Assembly (NCBI GenBank): GCA_038256935.1
Contig: JBBSJV010000067.1
Coordinates: forward strand, 1 to 8,090
Direction: 5' to 3'
Length of the DNA: 8,090 nucleotides
Source of the DNA: JBBSJV01 sp038256935
GTDB lineage: Bacteria > Patescibacteriota > JACMRA01
The notes under the pieces are model-generated. The model was given only the letters and a program-made list of their open reading frames with translations. It did not search any database and was not told where the DNA came from. Below, in pieces: positions 4,554 to 8,090 of the stretch (positions are counted from its first letter, which is position 1; each line of letters opens with the position of its first letter). A program made the position numbers and the translations under genes.

Positions 4554-7244
4554 ATGCAATCAAACAAAAAAGTCCTTCTAATTGACGGTTCCTCCCTAGC
4601 CTTTCGGATGTATTTTGCCTTAGAGCGAACTAGTCTTACTGCTCCTGATGGACGACCAAGCTGGGCAATTTTTGGTTTTCTCAAGGCCTTGATGGAAGTG
4701 ATTATTAAGGAAAAACCTACCGTGATAATCACCGCTTTTGATGCTAAGGGAAAGACCTTTAGAGAAGAAAAATTTGATTATTACAAAGCAAACAGGCCTA
4801 CTGAAATGCCTGAGGATCTCGCCTTGCAATGGCCTGAGATTATTAAAGCCTTAAAATTAATTGGAATGCCAGTTATTGAGTATGCTGGTCTTGAAGCTGA
4901 TGATATAGTGGGAACTTTGAGTAACATTGCAACGACGAGTAACTGGGAGACTTTGATACTTAGTGGGGATAGAGATACTTTTCAGCTGGTTAATAAGTCT
5001 GTGCAAGTCTTGTATCCAGGGCAAAAAGGACTTGATAAGTATGATACTGAAGGAGTGAAAACCAAGATGGGAGTCTACCCTGACCAGATAATTGATTACA
5101 AAGCCTTAGCGGGAGATAGTTCTGATAATATTTCTGGAATAAAAGGAATAGGTGATAAAACTGCAGTTAATCTTTTAAATGAGTTTAAAACTTTGGATCA
5201 AATCTACAAAAATTTAGATAACATTAAACCTGCTGTGAAATTGAAGCTAGAGACAGGAAAGCAAGATGCGATGGATTCGAAGTACCTTGCTGAGATTAAA
5301 TTAGACTGCAAAGAAGTAGAGTTTGATTTTACAAAAGAAGATCACAGGCCAAAACCTGATTCAGTTGGACTTAAGAAATTCGTAGATGAATACAAATTAA
5401 CTAGTTTGCAGAAAATGTTACCACATGTACTTGAAGTGTTGGGAAGTGAAAAGCTTGATTTATTTGAAGAAGAAAAAATGGCTGAGGTAGATTTAATTGA
5501 AAATAAAAAGCAAAGTTTTGAGGTTAAAATAATTCCTACTGAAGAGAAAAAAGTTGTCGAAAAAGCTTTACTAGGAATTTCTAAAAGCTCACTACTTGGA
5601 GTCTATTTGTCTTTTCAAGATAAAGAATTGTTCTCAATTGGTATTTCATATGAACATGAAGACAAGCAAATCGGTCTGGAATTTAATCTTTCTCAAGGTT
5701 TAGAAATTGGACTTAGTGAGCAAGAGCTTATCGAATTAATTGCAAATTTTTTAGCAACTCACAGGCAAACAATTTATTGGTGGGATATCAAGCAAGCTTA
5801 TAAAATATTAAGTAAGTATAATCTAAAATTAGAAGGGACAAATCTGGATGTGTTACTTGGCTCCTATATCGAAAACTCTACCCAAAAATTGGATTTGAAA
5901 ACTTTAGTTGAAACAAAGCTTGGTATCACTGATTTTAAACCGCAAGCTGGGTTTGAATCAGTTTATGTTTTATTGCTGGGGAAAAATTTGGAATCTAATC
6001 TTGTAAAAAGCTTACACAAATTATGGCTAGAAATCGAAAACCCACTTGCAATGGTACTAGCTAAGATGGAGCTTAATGGAGTATATCTAGATCAGAAACA
6101 GTTGGAATCAATTTCTAAAGAATTAGCAGATTACATTCAAAAATACGAAAAAGAAATCAAAACTGAACTTGGAAATCCTGAAATAAATATTGCTTCTACT
6201 CAGCAACTAGGACAAGCTTTGGCGGCTAAAGGCTATAAGTTAGGTAAAACTAGTGGAGGCGGGGTCTCCACTGATCGCGGGACTTTGGATAAATTATTGC
6301 TTGGTGATGAAAGTGGTTTGATTGCAAAAATCATTGAACATAGAACTTTGAGTAAATTAAAATCTACTTATACTGATACTTTAGTGAAAATGATTGACCC
6401 AAAAGATAAAAGATTGCACGGCGAATTTAATCAAACTATTGCAGCTACTGGTAGGCTATCCTCAGCTAATCCCAACATGCAAAATATCCCGATCAAAAAT
6501 GCTCAGTATGGCAAACTAATTAGATCTTGTTTTGCAAGTGAGGTTGGAAATACATTGATTGCTGCTGATTATTCTCAAATTGAATTAAGATTTCTAGCCC
6601 ATTTTTCCAAAGACCCAGTACTGCTTGAAAGTTTTGAAAAGGGTCAAGACGTACATGCAAGAACCGCTGCTGAACTTTTTGAAATCCCACTTGATAGCGT
6701 AACAGGTGAGCAAAGAAGATTAGGAAAAACTCTTAATTTTGCCTTAGTATACCAACAAGGGGCTTATGCGACAGCGCAAATGCTTGGCATCTCCAATAAA
6801 GAAGGTGTAGAATTTATGAAAAAATACTTCCAAAAATTACCAAGAGTAAAACCATACGTAGATGAAGTTTTAGAAAAAGCTAAACAAGATGGTTTTGTAG
6901 AAACATTTTGGGGACGGCGAAGGTATTTCAAAAATCTAAATTCACCTGCAGTAATGCTAAGAAAAATAGACGAAAGAGCTGCCTTTAATGCAGTCCTACA
7001 AGGATCCAACGCTGATTTGATCAAGATTGCCATGATTAACTTGCAAAACAGATTTGAAAAAGAAAAACTGGAGGCTAAAATAATCTTACAAGTCCACGAT
7101 GAATTGGTTGTAGAGGTAAAAGAGTCATTAGCTGAAAAAGTAAAAAAAATTATGCTACAGGAAATGGTGCTAGATCAGCCACTTATTGTACCAATTGTAG
7201 TAGAAGCTGGGATTGGTAAAAACTGGGCTGAGTGTAAGGGGTAA
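4554..7244 (+). CDS. polA: DNA polymerase I with 5' nuclease, decayed 3'-5' exonuclease and polymerase domains
   Basis: The 896-residue protein is full length for PolI, which removes RNA primers and fills gaps in replication and repair. The 5' nuclease domain (about 1-290) keeps its metal ligands: Asp11, Asp63, EADD (114-117), GDRD (138-141) and GDSSD (187-191), plus the helix-hairpin-helix GIKGIGDKTA (195-204). The middle domain (about 330-490) has lost the proofreading residues: the DxE block is replaced by LLGVYLSF (347-354), and the last motif by VYVLLLG, although LD at 431-432 remains. Proofreading is therefore probably absent, as in Taq polymerase. The polymerase domain keeps TGRLSSANPNMQNIP (632-646), motif A DYSQIELR (672-679), O-helix RRLGKTLNFALVY (721-733) and QVHDE (846-850), with catalytic Asp672 and Asp849. 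Phe729 stands at the position that disfavours dideoxynucleotides. The O-helix reads FALVYQQGAY, where most relatives have FGxxYG. There is no Shine-Dalgarno; the ATG is expected at or next to the transcription start. The stop lies one base from the convergent ZIP-like gene. Confidence 0.97.
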   Translation: MQSNKKVLLIDGSSLAFRMYFALERTSLTAPDGRPSWAIFGFLKALMEVIIKEKPTVIITAFDAKGKTFREEKFDYYKANRPTEMPEDLALQWPEIIKALKLIGMPVIEYAGLEADDIVGTLSNIATTSNWETLILSGDRDTFQLVNKSVQVLYPGQKGLDKYDTEGVKTKMGVYPDQIIDYKALAGDSSDNISGIKGIGDKTAVNLLNEFKTLDQIYKNLDNIKPAVKLKLETGKQDAMDSKYLAEIKLDCKEVEFDFTKEDHRPKPDSVGLKKFVDEYKLTSLQKMLPHVLEVLGSEKLDLFEEEKMAEVDLIENKKQSFEVKIIPTEEKKVVEKALLGISKSSLLGVYLSFQDKELFSIGISYEHEDKQIGLEFNLSQGLEIGLSEQELIELIANFLATHRQTIYWWDIKQAYKILSKYNLKLEGTNLDVLLGSYIENSTQKLDLKTLVETKLGITDFKPQAGFESVYVLLLGKNLESNLVKSLHKLWLEIENPLAMVLAKMELNGVYLDQKQLESISKELADYIQKYEKEIKTELGNPEINIASTQQLGQALAAKGYKLGKTSGGGVSTDRGTLDKLLLGDESGLIAKIIEHRTLSKLKSTYTDTLVKMIDPKDKRLHGEFNQTIAATGRLSSANPNMQNIPIKNAQYGKLIRSCFASEVGNTLIAADYSQIELRFLAHFSKDPVLLESFEKGQDVHARTAAELFEIPLDSVTGEQRRLGKTLNFALVYQQGAYATAQMLGISNKEGVEFMKKYFQKLPRVKPYVDEVLEKAKQDGFVETFWGRRRYFKNLNSPAVMLRKIDERAAFNAVLQGSNADLIKIAMINLQNRFEKEKLEAKIILQVHDELVVEVKESLAEKVKKIMLQEMVLDQPLIVPIVVEAGIGKNWAECKG

Positions 7245-7245
7245 A

Positions 7246-7956
7246 CTATACAAACAGAAGTAGCATTGCACAAATTATCGCTCCACTGACTAAATACTTC
7301 GGCTGGCTTTTGTTTTCGATAGGCAGCTCTTCTTTAATCACATTTAGGATAATACCTCCTGAGATAAAAGCTAAAATGAGTGCAATGTAACTACGGTCAA
7401 TTTCAGATAAAACCCCAAATATCCAGCCAAAAAATAAAGCAACACTAAGTATCCACCGCCCGAATTGATCATAAGTTTTTTCGTGGTGATCTTTTAAAGT
7501 TACATCAGTTACCAAAATATGAACTCCAATTCCAAGAATATAAGAAAAAAATATCATTATCCCTTGCTCTACTAAAGTAGTTAAAGCATATCCAAAAAAA
7601 ATATTTAAAATAGCAAAAGAAACTAGATGAATATAAAAAGTTGAGTTAGGATAAATTTGATTTTTATGAAGATCTTTGTTTGTTGTGGCAATATGTTCTA
7701 TCACATAAAAAAACACAAAACTAATCAATGCAATTAAATATGGAAGCTTTTCGATCTGCACAAGTGAGGGATGAACATCCAAAAAGGCTTTGGAAATTGC
7801 AGGCAAAATATCCATATAGATATATCCTAGGGAAACACCTCCTGCAAAAGACAACCATTTTTTGTGGGGCAACATCTTAACTTCCTTAATAATCAGTGGA
7901 ACTAAATGAATAGAAGAAAAGATAGCTAAACCCAACAGAGAAATCCAAATAGTCAT
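7246..7956 (-). CDS. ZIP-like integral membrane protein with eight predicted helices
   Basis: The 236-residue protein is almost entirely hydrophobic, with helices at about 2-22, 33-53, 72-90, 106-127, 132-151, 167-184, 189-206 and 219-236. Eight helices match the ZIP (Zrt/Irt-like) metal transporter fold. Local echoes of ZIP signatures are GGVSLGYIYMDILPA (39-53), FFYVIEHI (82-89), HLVSFAILNIFFGYAL (110-125) and SGGIILNVIKEELP (199-212). The canonical binding motifs of helices 4 and 5 (HxxxD/NG and HExxH) are not present. Instead there is VHILVTD followed by LKDHHEK (145-160), a histidine/acid-rich stretch that could bind metal. The ATG at 7956 lies two bases after the predicted transcription start of a strong promoter, so the mRNA should be nearly leaderless. 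The stop (TAG) is one base from the end of convergent polA, leaving no separate terminator. Metal transport is inferred; the fold similarity is judged by eye. Confidence 0.6.
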   Translation of the reverse strand: MTIWISLLGLAIFSSIHLVPLIIKEVKMLPHKKWLSFAGGVSLGYIYMDILPAISKAFLDVHPSLVQIEKLPYLIALISFVFFYVIEHIATTNKDLHKNQIYPNSTFYIHLVSFAILNIFFGYALTTLVEQGIMIFFSYILGIGVHILVTDVTLKDHHEKTYDQFGRWILSVALFFGWIFGVLSEIDRSYIALILAFISGGIILNVIKEELPIENKSQPKYLVSGAIICAMLLLFV

Positions 7957-7964
7957 TACTTATT

Positions 7965-7993
7965 AGTATAACAGGCTAAAACATATCTGTGAA
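7965..7993 (-). promoter_or_regulatory. Promoter of the ZIP-like gene, near-leaderless
   Basis: On the minus strand TTCACA (7993-7988, one mismatch), a 17-base spacer and TATACT (7970-7965, one mismatch) preceded by TG plus one base, an extended -10. Transcription should begin near 7958, about 2 bases before the ATG at 7956. Three good elements with ideal spacing make this the best-supported promoter in the window. Confidence 0.7.
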
Positions 7994-8000
7994 GTTTGGT

Positions 8001-8060
8001 ATGATAAACCTGCAAAACAGAATTGAAAAAAACTTGGAATCAAAAATTCTACAAAATTAA
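8001..8060 (+). pseudogene. Short diverged copy of the polA 3' region
   Basis: The plus strand reads MINLQNRIEKNLESKILQN then TAA. Fifteen of these residues match DNA polymerase I residues 827-846 encoded at 7032-7091, in the same order with one single-residue gap on each side. The first 30 bases match polA at 27 of 30 positions. Upstream (about 7971-8000) a fainter, interrupted resemblance to the preceding polA motif QGSNADLIK may continue (G, N, K retained, with a stop codon), but this is weak. No polA-like sequence follows the TAA, where polA has its catalytic VHDE. It lies in the same orientation about 970 bases downstream of the parent segment. I read it as a duplicated, decayed fragment; it is too short to be a functional gene as it stands. 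Confidence 0.5.
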
Positions 8061-8090
8061 ATATAATTTATTGGATCGTGTCATCAAGGC
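8061..8090. other. Right edge, no gene recognised
   Basis: Only 30 bases remain. A TATAAT at 8062-8067 could be the -10 box of a rightward gene beyond the edge, but no acceptable -35 box is found at the proper distance. Confidence 0.2.

Noticed and set aside
1..8090. CRISPR array, insertion sequence or prophage signal
   Set aside because: No regularly spaced repeats, transposase or phage genes, terminal inverted repeats or tRNA-like structures were seen.

Overview
The window is AT-rich DNA with compact gene packing, short intergenic gaps, no rRNA or tRNA gene and no insertion sequence that I can recognise. Almost no start codon has a usable Shine-Dalgarno sequence. Several genes instead sit behind near-consensus TTGACA/TATAAT promoters, two of them so close to the start codon that the mRNA should be leaderless. 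This, with a divergent DNA polymerase I and a YoeB-type toxin-antitoxin pair, suggests a small-genome bacterium. A Patescibacteria/CPR lineage is my best guess, but it is an inference from style and not from a marker gene. Stops used are TAA and TAG, so the window does not settle whether UGA is a stop.

Layout, left to right. Positions 1-1117 (minus) hold most of a phosphotransferase of the aminoglycoside phosphotransferase/homoserine kinase fold, running off the left edge. Upstream of it on the same strand, 1173-2645 (minus) is a complete two-domain ABC-F ATPase, a ribosome-associated type without a transporter membrane part. Positions 2646-2774 are a divergent promoter region built around a perfect 14-bp palindrome that contains both back-to-back -35 boxes. 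Rightwards from it runs a toxin-antitoxin operon: an antitoxin (2775-3050) overlapping a YoeB/Txe-family mRNA interferase (3028-3291) whose catalytic residues are all present. Convergent to it, 3321-4379 (minus) encodes a predicted lipoprotein with trypsin-like serine protease motifs and a puzzling start. Positions 4380-4553 hold divergent promoters for the protease and polA. polA (4554-7244, plus) is full length with an intact 5' nuclease and polymerase, but a decayed proofreading domain and an odd O-helix. One base later, convergent, comes an 8-helix ZIP-like membrane protein (7246-7956, minus). To its right, 8001-8060 carries a short, diverged copy of the polA 3' region.

The genes do not form one pathway. 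The kinase and ABC-F may share a transcript. The toxin-antitoxin pair is a self-contained accessory module. polA and the ZIP-like gene look like independently transcribed chromosomal genes. Items most worth a second look are the polA echo at 8001-8060, the pairing of a YoeB toxin with an antitoxin that looks more ribbon-helix-helix than YefM-like, the palindromic double promoter, the leaderless promoters, and the broken-looking signal peptide start of the protease.
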